Assembly (NCBI RefSeq): GCF_900103265.1
Contig: NZ_FMWX01000013.1
Coordinates: forward strand, 1-40,732
Source: Sphingomonas sp. NFR15
GTDB taxonomy: Bacteria; Pseudomonadota; Alphaproteobacteria; Sphingomonadales; Sphingomonadaceae
DNA length: 40,732 bases
Reading direction: 5' to 3'
The translations under genes and the position numbers were made by a program. The notes beneath the pieces are model-generated. The model was not told where the DNA came from, did not search any database, and saw nothing but the letters and a program-made list of their open reading frames with translations. Below are positions 1 through 8,222 of the stretch, piece after piece; the first letter of the stretch is position 1, and each line of letters opens with the position of its first letter.

Positions 1-316
1 GGTGCCGCCGCTGATCGACGGCATCGCCTTTGACGGGCTGATCGCCGACAAGGCGTTCGACAGCAACGCACTCGTTGCCGAACTGAACGAGCGCGGCGCC
101 AAGGTCGTCATCTCGCAGCACCCCGGCCGGGCGCAAAAGCTCAAGATCGATGCCGCGATCTATACATGGCGTCACCTGATCGAGAACTTCTTCTGCAAGC
201 TCAAGGAGTTCAAGCGCATCGCCATGCGCGCCTGCAAAACCGACCACAGCTTCGCGGCCATGATTTATCTCGCCGCAGCCGTCATCAACTCACGGTGAAT
301 CCCCACATACCCTAAG
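1..316 (+). mobile_element. 3' end of an IS5-like insertion sequence
   Basis: The transposase stop at 296-298 is followed within about 18 bases by the segment ATCCCCACATACCCTAAG, which looks like an inward-facing terminal inverted repeat of an IS5-group element. The other terminus is outside the window, so the repeat and the target duplication cannot be confirmed. The right boundary (313-316) is an estimate, set where the 18-bp inverted repeat begins. Confidence 0.5.
2..298 (+). CDS. IS5-superfamily transposase, C-terminal part (cut by window edge)
   Basis: This is the last 98 codons of a DDE transposase, open to the left edge of the window, so the true start lies outside. The piece shows an aspartate block, IADKAFDSN, and further on the signature Y-x2-R-x3-E-x6-K, visible as YTWRHLIENFFCKLK. 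The glutamate there is the third catalytic acid of the IS4/IS5 superfamily. The ending (RACKTDHSFAAMIYLAAAVI) is the usual C-terminus of the second reading frame in IS5-group elements of alphaproteobacteria, which often need a frameshift between two frames; whether this copy does cannot be judged here. It would cut and paste the element. Certain as a transposase piece; the subgroup is from memory of the family. Confidence 0.88.
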   Translation: MPPLIDGIAFDGLIADKAFDSNALVAELNERGAKVVISQHPGRAQKLKIDAAIYTWRHLIENFFCKLKEFKRIAMRACKTDHSFAAMIYLAAAVINSR

Positions 317-380
317 CGTTCGTGCTGAGTAACGACCTCGATACGCCTTCGGGCTACTCGGCCGTTACTCAGCACGAACG
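317..380. repeat. Perfect 18-bp inverted repeat (REP-like hairpin)
   Basis: CGTTCGTGCTGAGTAACG (317-334) is repeated exactly inverted at 363-380, with 28 bases between. It lies between the end of the insertion sequence and the stop codon of the convergent esterase gene at 405. Sphingomonads carry many intergenic palindromes containing a 'TTCGTGCTGAG' core, and this resembles that family (recalled, not searched). A transcript from either strand would fold into a long stem, so it could end transcription from both sides, though no T-run follows. Confidence 0.75.
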
Positions 381-404
381 GAGCTATGTAAAGCCGCCCC
401 CGAA

Positions 405-1301
405 CTATTTCGTGGTGCTGTCCGGCGTCGCGCGCGCGCCGCCGCCGGGCACCAGCCAGCCGCCGTCGCCCAGCCAGTCGGCGAGCCGGTCGGGCCAGTG
501 TTGCAGCGCGACGCGCTCCGAATGCATCGCGACGTTGAAGCCGTGGCCGGTGTCCGCGAACAGGTGCAGCTCTGCGGAGACATGCGCCGCGCGCAACTGC
601 TGGTACAGCGTGATGCTCGGGTCGGCGCAGCACGCGTCGAGCGTGCCAGCGGCGAGGAAGGCGGGCGGCGCGCCGGTCGCGGCGGGCGCCGGGATGCCCA
701 GCGGCCCCGGATAGATCAGCACCTGGAAATCGGGCCGCGCGTCGGCATGGTCGATCGCGTCCGCATCGGCGGCGAGCGGCGGCGCGGGCGCGTCCGCCAC
801 GCGCGAGACGAGTTCGCCCCCCGCCGAAAACCCCATCAGCCCGATCCGGTGCGGATCGACCCCATATTCGGCGGCATGCGCGCGGACGAAGCGCACCGCG
901 CGCCGCGCGTCGGCCACCGCGTCGCGCTCGATCTGGAAGATTGATCCCGCCTCGCGCGCGAGCCGGTATTTGAGCACGAACACGGTGATGCCGAAGCGGT
1001 TGAGCGTGCGCGCGGGCATCACGCCTTCGTTGACCCACACCAGCATGCGGTGGCCGCCGCCGGGGATGACGATCATCGCCGCGCCGTTGGCGTGCGCGGG
1101 ATCGGCGCGGAACACCGTCAGCGACGGGCGGTGGACGCCGCGAATATAGCTGTTCTCGACGATCTCGGGCGCATCGCGGCGCGGATCGGCGCCGGGCGGG
1201 CCGTTCGGCCACAGCGACACGGCCACCGGTTCGGCAGCGGCCGCCGCCCGCCCGGCGAGGCCAAGCGCCAGCGCGAGCGCGATCAGGCGCCGCCGCATCA
1301 T
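405..1301 (-). CDS. Secreted alpha/beta-hydrolase (carbohydrate esterase-like)
   Basis: A 298-residue protein beginning with a clear signal peptide (MMRRRLIALALALGLAGRAAAA). The mature part has the alpha/beta-hydrolase parts in order: an oxyanion segment IPGGGH, the nucleophile elbow GFSAGG, an acid candidate in GTLDACCADPS, and the histidine in DTGHGF. It resembles the COG0657 / acetyl-xylan-esterase-like group, which removes acyl groups from plant polysaccharides in the periplasm or outside the cell. The start ATG at 1301 overlaps the gluconokinase stop as ATGA, so the two are translationally coupled. The neighbouring beta-helix enzymes support a role in trimming a decorated polysaccharide. 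Substrate unknown; a general esterase is the alternative. Confidence 0.8.
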   Translation of the reverse strand: MMRRRLIALALALGLAGRAAAAAEPVAVSLWPNGPPGADPRRDAPEIVENSYIRGVHRPSLTVFRADPAHANGAAMIVIPGGGHRMLVWVNEGVMPARTLNRFGITVFVLKYRLAREAGSIFQIERDAVADARRAVRFVRAHAAEYGVDPHRIGLMGFSAGGELVSRVADAPAPPLAADADAIDHADARPDFQVLIYPGPLGIPAPAATGAPPAFLAAGTLDACCADPSITLYQQLRAAHVSAELHLFADTGHGFNVAMHSERVALQHWPDRLADWLGDGGWLVPGGGARATPDSTTK

Positions 1302-1840
1302 CCGCCCGCGCCGCCGGTGTAGCGCGCGGCCTCAGCGGCGCCCTCGGCTTCGAGCCATGCAAGCGCGGCATCGCGCAGCGCGTCCGGTGGCGCGGCGGCG
1401 TCCAGCGTCGTCGCCGCCTCGTCGGGCAACGGCGGCTCGAGCGTCGCCAACTGGCTGTCGAGCAGACTGCTCGGCATATAATGCCCCGCACGCCGCGCGA
1501 CCCGCTCGCGCAGATCATCGGCCCCACCGGCGAGCAAGATGAACCGGGTCGGACCGTCTATCGCGCGCACCAGCCGGTCGCGGTAGCAGCGCCGCAACGC
1601 CGAGCAGGCGGCGACCACCAGATCGTTCGCGCGCAGCTCCGCGCCGATCGCGGCGCCGAGCCGGTCGAGCCACGGCCAGCGATCCGCATCGGTGAGCGGG
1701 TGGCCGGCGCGCATCTTGGCGACCGCCGCCGCGTCGTGGAACGCGTCGCCCTCGATGAACGCGGCGCCGAGCGCCTCGGCGAGCGAAGCCCCCAGCGTCG
1801 ACTTGCCGCTCCCGCTGACCCCCATGACGATGATCGCCAT
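1298..1840 (-). CDS. gntK: Gluconokinase
   Basis: A 180-residue P-loop kinase that phosphorylates D-gluconate to 6-phosphogluconate, feeding the Entner-Doudoroff and pentose phosphate routes in the cytoplasm. The Walker A motif GVSGSGKST sits at residues 7-15. Further family marks are FIEGDAFHD, KMRAGHPLTDADRWPWL, ACSALRRCYRD and GHYMPSSLLDSQLATLE. I chose the ATG at 1840 (MAIIVMG) over the in-frame GTG at 1876 because the P-loop then lies at the usual distance from the N-terminus. The length is typical. It overlaps the esterase gene by 4 bases. Its presence suggests that gluconate, or a sugar acid entering the same way, is a product of this locus. Identification is firm. Confidence 0.92.
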   Translation of the reverse strand: MAIIVMGVSGSGKSTLGASLAEALGAAFIEGDAFHDAAAVAKMRAGHPLTDADRWPWLDRLGAAIGAELRANDLVVAACSALRRCYRDRLVRAIDGPTRFILLAGGADDLRERVARRAGHYMPSSLLDSQLATLEPPLPDEAATTLDAAAPPDALRDAALAWLEAEGAAEAARYTGGAGG

Positions 1841-2042
1841 CGGTGCGATCCCGCTGTGACTGACTGGCCGTTCCACATGCGTTTCCCGATCCGGACGGCG
1901 CCAGGCCGGGCGGTTTCGAGTCGCTAGGTATCGCCGCGTCCGCGGCGCCGGAACTACGACCTTGGTCGCGGATGCCGCACGCCAGCAAGCGGCGTATCAA
2001 GCGATCGACCAGGCGCACAAGCGCTGGTCGGGAGGAGTCCAC

Positions 2043-5000
2043 GTGCGGAAAACAGCGGCTCTGTTGGCGACGGCGGCGATCGGATTGGTCGCTCCTGGCG
2101 CGCGTGCCGCCGCGCCGTCGAACCTCTCCACCAGCCCGGTCGACACCAAAGCTGTTAACGTTACCACCGCCAACGACGGTCGTACCGACGCGACCGCCGC
2201 GATCCAGCAGGCGATCGACGCCGCGCGCGGGACCGGCGGCAACGGCATCGTCTTCCTGCCCTCGGGCCGCTACCGGCTGACGCGCAGCATCTTCGTGCCG
2301 CCGGGCGTGCGGATCTTCGGGGTCGGGCCGACCCGCCCGGTGCTGGTGCTCGCCGACGCGACGCCCGGCTTCCAGAGCGGCGTGGCGACGATGGTCGTGT
2401 TCACCGGCGGCGATCAATATGCGGTCGGCAAGGTGCCCGTGCCGGTGCCAACGGTCGTGCCGCCCCGCGACGACGTGCGCGATGCCAATTCGGCGACCTT
2501 CTATTCGGCGATGAGCAACATCGACGTCGAGATCGGCGCGGGCAATCCTGCGGCGGCGGCGGTGCGGTTCCGCGTCGCGCAGCACGGCTTCCTCAGCCAC
2601 ATGGACTTCCGGCTCGGCTCGGCGTTCGCGGGCGTCTATCAGGCCGGCAACGTCATGGAGGACGTGCATTTCCACGGCGGCCGCTACGGCATCGTCAGCG
2701 AGAAGACTTCGCCCGCCTGGCAATTCACGCTGATCGATTCGAGCTTCGACCATCAACGCGACGCCGCGATCCGCGAGCATGAGGCGGACCTGACGCTCGT
2801 CAATGTGGCGATCAGCGACACGCCGGTCGGGATCGACATCGACCCCGGCTATAGCGATTCGCTATGGGGCAAGCACGTGCGGTTCGAACGCGTGTCGCGC
2901 GCGGGCGTCGTCATCAGCCGCGAGAACAGCGCGTTCACGCAAATCGGCTTCGACAATGCGATAGCGAGCGACACGCCGGTGTTCGCGCGGCTCCGCGAGA
3001 GCGGCAAGACCGTCACCGGGCAAGGCCGCACCTACCGCGTGGCGGCCTTCTCGCACGGGCTGACCGTGCCGACGCTCGGCGCCACGGGCACGATCGCGAC
3101 CGAGGCGCAGATCACGCCGCTCCGCACACTTCCACCGCTGCGCGCACCCGCGATCCGCGCGCTGCCGGCGGTGGCGCAGTGGAGCAACGTACGCGATCTG
3201 GGGGCCACCGGCGACGGCAAGACCGACGACACGCACGCGCTGCAACGCGCGATCGACACGCACCGCGTGCTGTATTTCCCGACCGGCTTCTACCGCGTCA
3301 CCGCGACGCTCAGGCTGCGCCCCGACACGGTGCTGCTCGGGCTGCACCCGGCGCTCACCCAGATCGTGCTGCCCGACAACAATCCCGCGCACGCCGGGGT
3401 CGGCAGCGTCGTGCCGATCCTCGCGACGCCGAAGGGCGGCGACAACATCCTCTCGGGGATCGGGCTGTTCACCGGCCGCGCCAACCCCCGCGCGAGCGCG
3501 CTGCTGTGGAGATCGGGCGCCGGCTCGCTGGTCGACGACGTCAAGATCATGGGCGGCGGCGGCACACCCACCGCCGACGGCCTGCCACTCGGCGCGCTCA
3601 ACGGGCACAGCGGTGATCCGGTCGCCGACAATCGCTGGGACGCGCAATATCCGAGCATCTGGGTAACGGACGGCGGCGGCGGCACTTTCGCCGACGTTTG
3701 GACGCCCAACACCTTCGCGCAGGCCGGTTTCTACGTGTCGGACACCAGCACGCCGGGGCACGTCTATGAACTGTCGGCCGAGCATCACGTCCGCAACGAG
3801 ATCGTGCTCGACGGCGTGCGCAACTGGGAGTTCCTCGCGCCGCAGACCGAGCAGGAAGTCGGCGAGGGCGTGGACGCGACCTCGCTCGACATCCGCAATT
3901 CGCGCGATCTGCTGTTCGCCAATTACCACAGCTACCGCGTGACGCGGACGTTCCACCCGGCGGTGTCGGCGGTCAAACTGACAAACGCGTCCGACATCCG
4001 CTTCCGCAACGTCCATATCAACGCCGAGAGCGGCTTCGCCACCTGCGACGCGAACGGCTGCGGCACCTATTTGCGCGCGAGCAAATTCCCGTTCGAGAAC
4101 GCGATCCAGGACAAGACGCGCCATCTGGAGGTGCGCGAGCGCGAGTTCGCGCAGCTCGACATCCCCGCGACGCCGCCGCCCGCGCCCGCAGCCGCGCCGG
4201 TGCCCGGCGTCGGGCCGGTCGCCAAATTGGAAAGTGGCTTCTTCTCGATCTCGGGCGCGGCGACCGACGCCAAGGGCGCGCTCTATTTCGTCGAGCATCG
4301 CTTCCAGCGCATCTACCGCTGGAGCGCGGCGGGCGGACTCGAGATCGTCCGCGACGCCCCGCTCGATCCCGTCAACCTCGCGGTCGAGCGGTCGGGCAAG
4401 CTCATCGTGCTGTCCTCGCTTGGAGCGGAGGGCAGCGTGTACGCCTTCGATCCCGCCGGGCCGAAGGACGCGGTGACGGTGATCGCACCGACCCCGGTCG
4501 CGCGGCACGACCGGGCCGATGTCCTGCTGCCGGGCAATTGGTGGAACAACGGCGAGTTCCGCGACCAATATGACGCGGCGGCCGACCATTTCACCACGCT
4601 CGGCGAGATGTTCGCGCGCGACGCCGCCGCGCCCAAGCCCCGCGAATATGTCTCGCCCGATGGCAGCCTTGTGCTGCCCGCGTTCCGCGTGTTCGAACAG
4701 GGGCCGCGCGATCATATCGGCTGGCGCTTCTCCGACACGCTCGACGCGCACGGCTTCGCGCGCGCGGCGATCGGCGAGCGTGCGTTCGTGACCAACGAAT
4801 CCGAAGGCCGCACCTATAGCGGGCTGGTCGGCGCGGGCGGCACGCTCACCGATCTCAAGCCCTTCGCCGAACGCGGCGGCGAAAGCGTCGCGGTGGCGCC
4901 TGACGGCCGCGTGTTCGTCGCGAACGGACAGGTGTTCGTTTACGCGCCCGACGGCCGCGAGATCGGCCGGGTCGACGTCCCCGAACGCCCGCTGCAACTG

Positions 5001-5081
5001 GTGTTCGGCGGCGCGGACGGCGCCACGCTTTTCATCCTGACGCACCACGCGCTCTATGCCGCCCCCGTGCGCCCGGGCTGA
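2043..5081 (+). CDS. Exported twin beta-helix (pectate-lyase-3 type) protein with C-terminal beta-propeller, copy 1
   Basis: A 1012-residue exported protein. The GTG at 2043 is preferred over the upstream in-frame ATG because GGGAGGAG lies just before it and it starts a clean signal peptide (VRKTAALLATAAIGLVAPGARA). Two Pectate_lyase_3-type right-handed beta-helix starts are visible: NDGRTDATAAIQQAI near residue 43 and GDGKTDDTHALQRAI near residue 390. A cysteine pair (TCDANGCGTY, near 667) and a Pro/Ala linker near 708 follow. The last 290 residues look like an NHL/SMP-30-type propeller (GALYFVEHRFQRIYRW, GRVFVANGQVFVYAPDG). Twin beta-helices occur in GH55 beta-1,3-glucanases and relatives, so hydrolase or lyase action on a polysaccharide is likely, but I see no motif that fixes the reaction. 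It is followed after 35 bases by the receptor gene. Confidence 0.85.
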   Translation: MRKTAALLATAAIGLVAPGARAAAPSNLSTSPVDTKAVNVTTANDGRTDATAAIQQAIDAARGTGGNGIVFLPSGRYRLTRSIFVPPGVRIFGVGPTRPVLVLADATPGFQSGVATMVVFTGGDQYAVGKVPVPVPTVVPPRDDVRDANSATFYSAMSNIDVEIGAGNPAAAAVRFRVAQHGFLSHMDFRLGSAFAGVYQAGNVMEDVHFHGGRYGIVSEKTSPAWQFTLIDSSFDHQRDAAIREHEADLTLVNVAISDTPVGIDIDPGYSDSLWGKHVRFERVSRAGVVISRENSAFTQIGFDNAIASDTPVFARLRESGKTVTGQGRTYRVAAFSHGLTVPTLGATGTIATEAQITPLRTLPPLRAPAIRALPAVAQWSNVRDLGATGDGKTDDTHALQRAIDTHRVLYFPTGFYRVTATLRLRPDTVLLGLHPALTQIVLPDNNPAHAGVGSVVPILATPKGGDNILSGIGLFTGRANPRASALLWRSGAGSLVDDVKIMGGGGTPTADGLPLGALNGHSGDPVADNRWDAQYPSIWVTDGGGGTFADVWTPNTFAQAGFYVSDTSTPGHVYELSAEHHVRNEIVLDGVRNWEFLAPQTEQEVGEGVDATSLDIRNSRDLLFANYHSYRVTRTFHPAVSAVKLTNASDIRFRNVHINAESGFATCDANGCGTYLRASKFPFENAIQDKTRHLEVREREFAQLDIPATPPPAPAAAPVPGVGPVAKLESGFFSISGAATDAKGALYFVEHRFQRIYRWSAAGGLEIVRDAPLDPVNLAVERSGKLIVLSSLGAEGSVYAFDPAGPKDAVTVIAPTPVARHDRADVLLPGNWWNNGEFRDQYDAAADHFTTLGEMFARDAAAPKPREYVSPDGSLVLPAFRVFEQGPRDHIGWRFSDTLDAHGFARAAIGERAFVTNESEGRTYSGLVGAGGTLTDLKPFAERGGESVAVAPDGRVFVANGQVFVYAPDGREIGRVDVPERPLQLVFGGADGATLFILTHHALYAAPVRPG

Positions 5082-5116
5082 ACGCCACGAAAAACACAAA
5101 AACAGGTGAGGATATC

Positions 5117-8100
5117 ATGACCGAGATCGTACCCGAGGACACCCACAGCCCCTTCTCGCACCGCGCGCGTACCCTGCTGACAGCGAGCCTCGTCTCGCTG
5201 ATCGCGGTGACGATCGCCAGTCCGCTGGCCGCGCAGACGGCGCCACCGCCCGAACCATCCGCTCCGCCCGCCGAGGCGGCGCAAGCGGCGACGCAGGACA
5301 TCGTCGTCACCGGTTCGCGCATCACCACCGGCGGCTTCAACGCCCCCACGCCAACGCAGACGATCGGCGCCGCCGACATCGCGCGCAACGCCGAACCCAA
5401 CGTGTTCACCACGATCGCGCAATTGCCCTCGCTGCAAGGGTCGAGCGGCGTAACCACCGGCACCAACAGCACGTCGAGCGGGCAGCAGGGTCTCAGCTCG
5501 TTCTCGCTGCGCGGCCTCGGCACGATCCGCACGCTGACGCTGCTCGACGGCCAGCGCGTCGTCGGCGCGAACGTCACCGGCGTGCCCGACATCAGCCTGT
5601 TCCCGCAATTGCTCATCAAGCGCGTCGACGTGGTGACGGGCGGCGCCTCGGCGTCCTACGGCTCGGACGCGGTCGGCGGTGTGGTCAACTTCATCACCGA
5701 CAAGCGCTTCGAGGGGTTCAAGGCCAATCTCCAGGGCGGCATCACCACCTACGGCGACAACAAGCAGGTGCTGTTCCAGGCCGCCGCCGGCCGCGCGTTC
5801 TTCGACAACCGGCTGCATGTCGAGGTGAGCGGCGAATACGACCATGAGGACGGCGTTCCCGCCGGCGGCTTTGGCGAGCAACTCGCCAACGGGCGGAGCT
5901 GGTATCGCACCACCACCTTCCTCAATCGCAACATCAAGAACGACGGATCGCCGCAATATCTCGTGCGCGATCACGCGCAGGCGTATCAATATACCAAATA
6001 CGGGCTGATTTCGGCCGGCCCGCTTCAGGGTATCGCCTTCGACGCCGCCGGCAATCCGTTCCAGTTCCAATATGGCTCGGGCGGCGTTCCCTCCAAGACG
6101 GCGGCGGGCACGGTGTCGGGCTGCTACACGCAAGGCGGCTTCTGCGAGGGCGGCGATCTGTCAGGCAACGTCGGCATCGGCACGACGCTGCAATCGCGGC
6201 TCGATCGCTACAACGGCTATGGCCGGATCGGCTTCGACATCGATCCCGACAATGAGATCTACGCGACCGTCAACATCGCGCAGGTCGATACGATGAACCA
6301 GCCCAACCCCGGTGCGACCAAATCGGGGCTGACGCTGCAATGCTCGAACCCGTTCGTGCCCGCCGTGATCCAGACCGCCTGCGCGAACGCCGGCATCACC
6401 AGCTTCCAGTTCGGCACCAGCAACGGCCAGTTGCCCAAGAACATCACCGTCTATCCGACGCGCAAGCAATATCGCTTCGTCGGCGGCGCGGCCGGCAAGG
6501 TGCAGGTGTTCGGCACGCGCTGGAACTACGACCTGTCCTATGAGCATGGCGAGAACATCACCGACATTCACGTCAAGAACATCACGCTCACCAACCGCTA
6601 CAATGCCGCGATCCAGGCGATCAGCCTCGGCGGGCAGATCGTCTGCGCCGATCCGGTCGCGCGCGCGAACGGCTGCGTGCCGATCAACATCATCGGCGGC
6701 GCGGCGCCCAGCGCCGCCGCGCTCGAATATATCGAGCCGAGCAACGGCCCGTTCCAGCATACCCGCCAGACGCAGGACGCGTTCAACTTCAGCTTCAGCG
6801 GGTCACCGCTCAGCCTGTGGGCGGGCCCGGTGTCGGTCGCGGCGGGCGCCGAATATCGCAACGAATTCTACCATGTCGTCGGCGATCCCTATGGCAACGG
6901 TGTCTCGGCCGAAACGCCTTACACCAGCGCCTATCCGGCCGATCCCCTGCTCAACACCGCCGGCTCCAACTGGTACGCCGGCAATTACCACGCCGGGCGC
7001 GGCAGCTATCACGTCGCCGAAGGCTTCGTCGAAGTGAACCTGCCGTTCCTCAAGTCGGACGTGCTCGGCAGCGCGAACCTCAACGTCGCGGGCCGGGTGA
7101 CCGATTACAGCACCTCGGGCACGGTCTGGGCGTGGAAGATCGGCGGCACGTGGGACACGCCGATCGACGGGGTGCGGCTGCGCGCGGTCACCTCGCGCGA
7201 CGTGCGCGCGCCAAATTTGTCCGAACTGTTCGCCGCGCCGATCACCACCACCGTGCCCAATTTCACCAACTCCGATCCGAACCGCCCGGCGGGCGTTCCC
7301 GCGACGCTCACCATCCTGCAAAACGCGATCGGCAACACCGCGCTGAAGCCCGAGATCGCGCGCAACACCACCGCCGGCATCGTGCTGTCACGCCCGCAGT
7401 GGTTGCGCGGGTTCAGCGCGTCGTTCGATTACTATCGGATCAAGGTCAACGGCGTCATCTCGACGCTCAACGCGCAGCAGGAGGTGGACCTCTGCTATCT
7501 CAACAACATCACCACGCTGTGCGGCGCGTTCAACCTCAACCCCGGCGGCGGCGTCGCGCCCTATGTCAACCTGCAGGCGTTCAACCTCGCCTCGATCTTC
7601 ACCGACGGCTTCGATATCGAGGCGAGCTATCAGTTCGACGCCAGCCGGTTCGGCGTGCCCGGCCAGTTCGCGCTGCGTGGGCTCGCCACCAACGTGAAGA
7701 ACTTCATCACCGATCCGGGCGTGCCGGGCACCATCCCGACGCAGGGCGCCGGGGTCAACGCCGGCAACACGCCGCATTGGAAGCTGCTCGCCACCGAAAG
7801 CTGGAGCACCGACCGGTTCAGCCTGTCGGTGCAGCAGCGCTGGTTCAGCGACGGCGTCTATAGCAACGAATATATCGTGTGCAGCCCCGGCACCTGCCCG
7901 GTCTCGACCACGCAGCATCCGACCATCGACAACAACAGCATGCCCGGCGCCTTCTATCTCGATCTCGGCGGCTCGTTCAACGTGACCAAGAAGCTCAACG
8001 TCTATTTCAAGATCGACAATCTGCTCGATCATGATCCCGAACCCTCGCCGCAGACCAACACCGGCATCGACGTCAACCAGGCGCTATATGATACGCTCGG

Positions 8101-8137
8101 GCGCCTGTTCCGGGTTGGCGCGCGCTACAATTTCTAG
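5117..8137 (+). CDS. TonB-dependent receptor of the carbohydrate locus
   Basis: A 1006-residue outer-membrane receptor that would import a bulky ligand using TonB energy. The start follows AGGTGAGG. Residues 1-40 form a signal peptide with a long charged N-region ending LAAQ, then a Pro/Ala-rich stretch and the sphingomonad-type TonB-box area QDIVVTGSRIT near residue 60. The plug domain follows (SSFSLRGLGTIRTLTLLDGQR, then VDVVTGGASASYGSDAVGGV), then a long beta-barrel ending in GARYNF with the terminal phenylalanine needed for barrel insertion. It sits between two paralogous beta-helix proteins in the same direction, so oligosaccharide released by them is the likely ligand. Family certain, ligand inferred. 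Confidence 0.93.
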   Translation: MTEIVPEDTHSPFSHRARTLLTASLVSLIAVTIASPLAAQTAPPPEPSAPPAEAAQAATQDIVVTGSRITTGGFNAPTPTQTIGAADIARNAEPNVFTTIAQLPSLQGSSGVTTGTNSTSSGQQGLSSFSLRGLGTIRTLTLLDGQRVVGANVTGVPDISLFPQLLIKRVDVVTGGASASYGSDAVGGVVNFITDKRFEGFKANLQGGITTYGDNKQVLFQAAAGRAFFDNRLHVEVSGEYDHEDGVPAGGFGEQLANGRSWYRTTTFLNRNIKNDGSPQYLVRDHAQAYQYTKYGLISAGPLQGIAFDAAGNPFQFQYGSGGVPSKTAAGTVSGCYTQGGFCEGGDLSGNVGIGTTLQSRLDRYNGYGRIGFDIDPDNEIYATVNIAQVDTMNQPNPGATKSGLTLQCSNPFVPAVIQTACANAGITSFQFGTSNGQLPKNITVYPTRKQYRFVGGAAGKVQVFGTRWNYDLSYEHGENITDIHVKNITLTNRYNAAIQAISLGGQIVCADPVARANGCVPINIIGGAAPSAAALEYIEPSNGPFQHTRQTQDAFNFSFSGSPLSLWAGPVSVAAGAEYRNEFYHVVGDPYGNGVSAETPYTSAYPADPLLNTAGSNWYAGNYHAGRGSYHVAEGFVEVNLPFLKSDVLGSANLNVAGRVTDYSTSGTVWAWKIGGTWDTPIDGVRLRAVTSRDVRAPNLSELFAAPITTTVPNFTNSDPNRPAGVPATLTILQNAIGNTALKPEIARNTTAGIVLSRPQWLRGFSASFDYYRIKVNGVISTLNAQQEVDLCYLNNITTLCGAFNLNPGGGVAPYVNLQAFNLASIFTDGFDIEASYQFDASRFGVPGQFALRGLATNVKNFITDPGVPGTIPTQGAGVNAGNTPHWKLLATESWSTDRFSLSVQQRWFSDGVYSNEYIVCSPGTCPVSTTQHPTIDNNSMPGAFYLDLGGSFNVTKKLNVYFKIDNLLDHDPEPSPQTNTGIDVNQALYDTLGRLFRVGARYNF

Positions 8138-8153
8138 GAACAGACTCCCCCAG

Positions 8154-8202
8154 CCCCGGCCGGTGGCCGGGCGCCCCCTCGTCCCGGCCGATTGGCCGGG
8201 AC
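8154..8202 (+). promoter_or_regulatory. Two consecutive hairpins between receptor and second beta-helix gene
   Basis: The 85-base gap holds two perfect short inverted repeats in a row: CCCGGCC / GGCCGGG (8155-8161 with 8165-8171, 3-base loop) and GTCCCGGCC / GGCCGGGAC (8181-8189 with 8194-8202, 4-base loop). Only a weak T-containing stretch (ATCTTTAT) follows, and the ribosome site AAGGAT for the next gene comes directly after. They may partly terminate transcription or protect the upstream message from 3' exonucleases. Confidence 0.55.
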
Positions 8203-8222
8203 ATCTTTATCAAGGATATGCC

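Noticed and set aside
2862..5099. Long minus-strand open frame (745 codons) opposite the first beta-helix gene
   Set aside because: Its translation is rich in Arg, Ala, Gly, Asp and His without any domain; it mirrors a real gene in GC-rich DNA, where antisense frames stay open by codon bias.
5117..8137. Receptor considered as a siderophore receptor
   Set aside because: No iron-uptake genes nearby and it lies between two polysaccharide-type enzymes, so a carbohydrate ligand is more likely.
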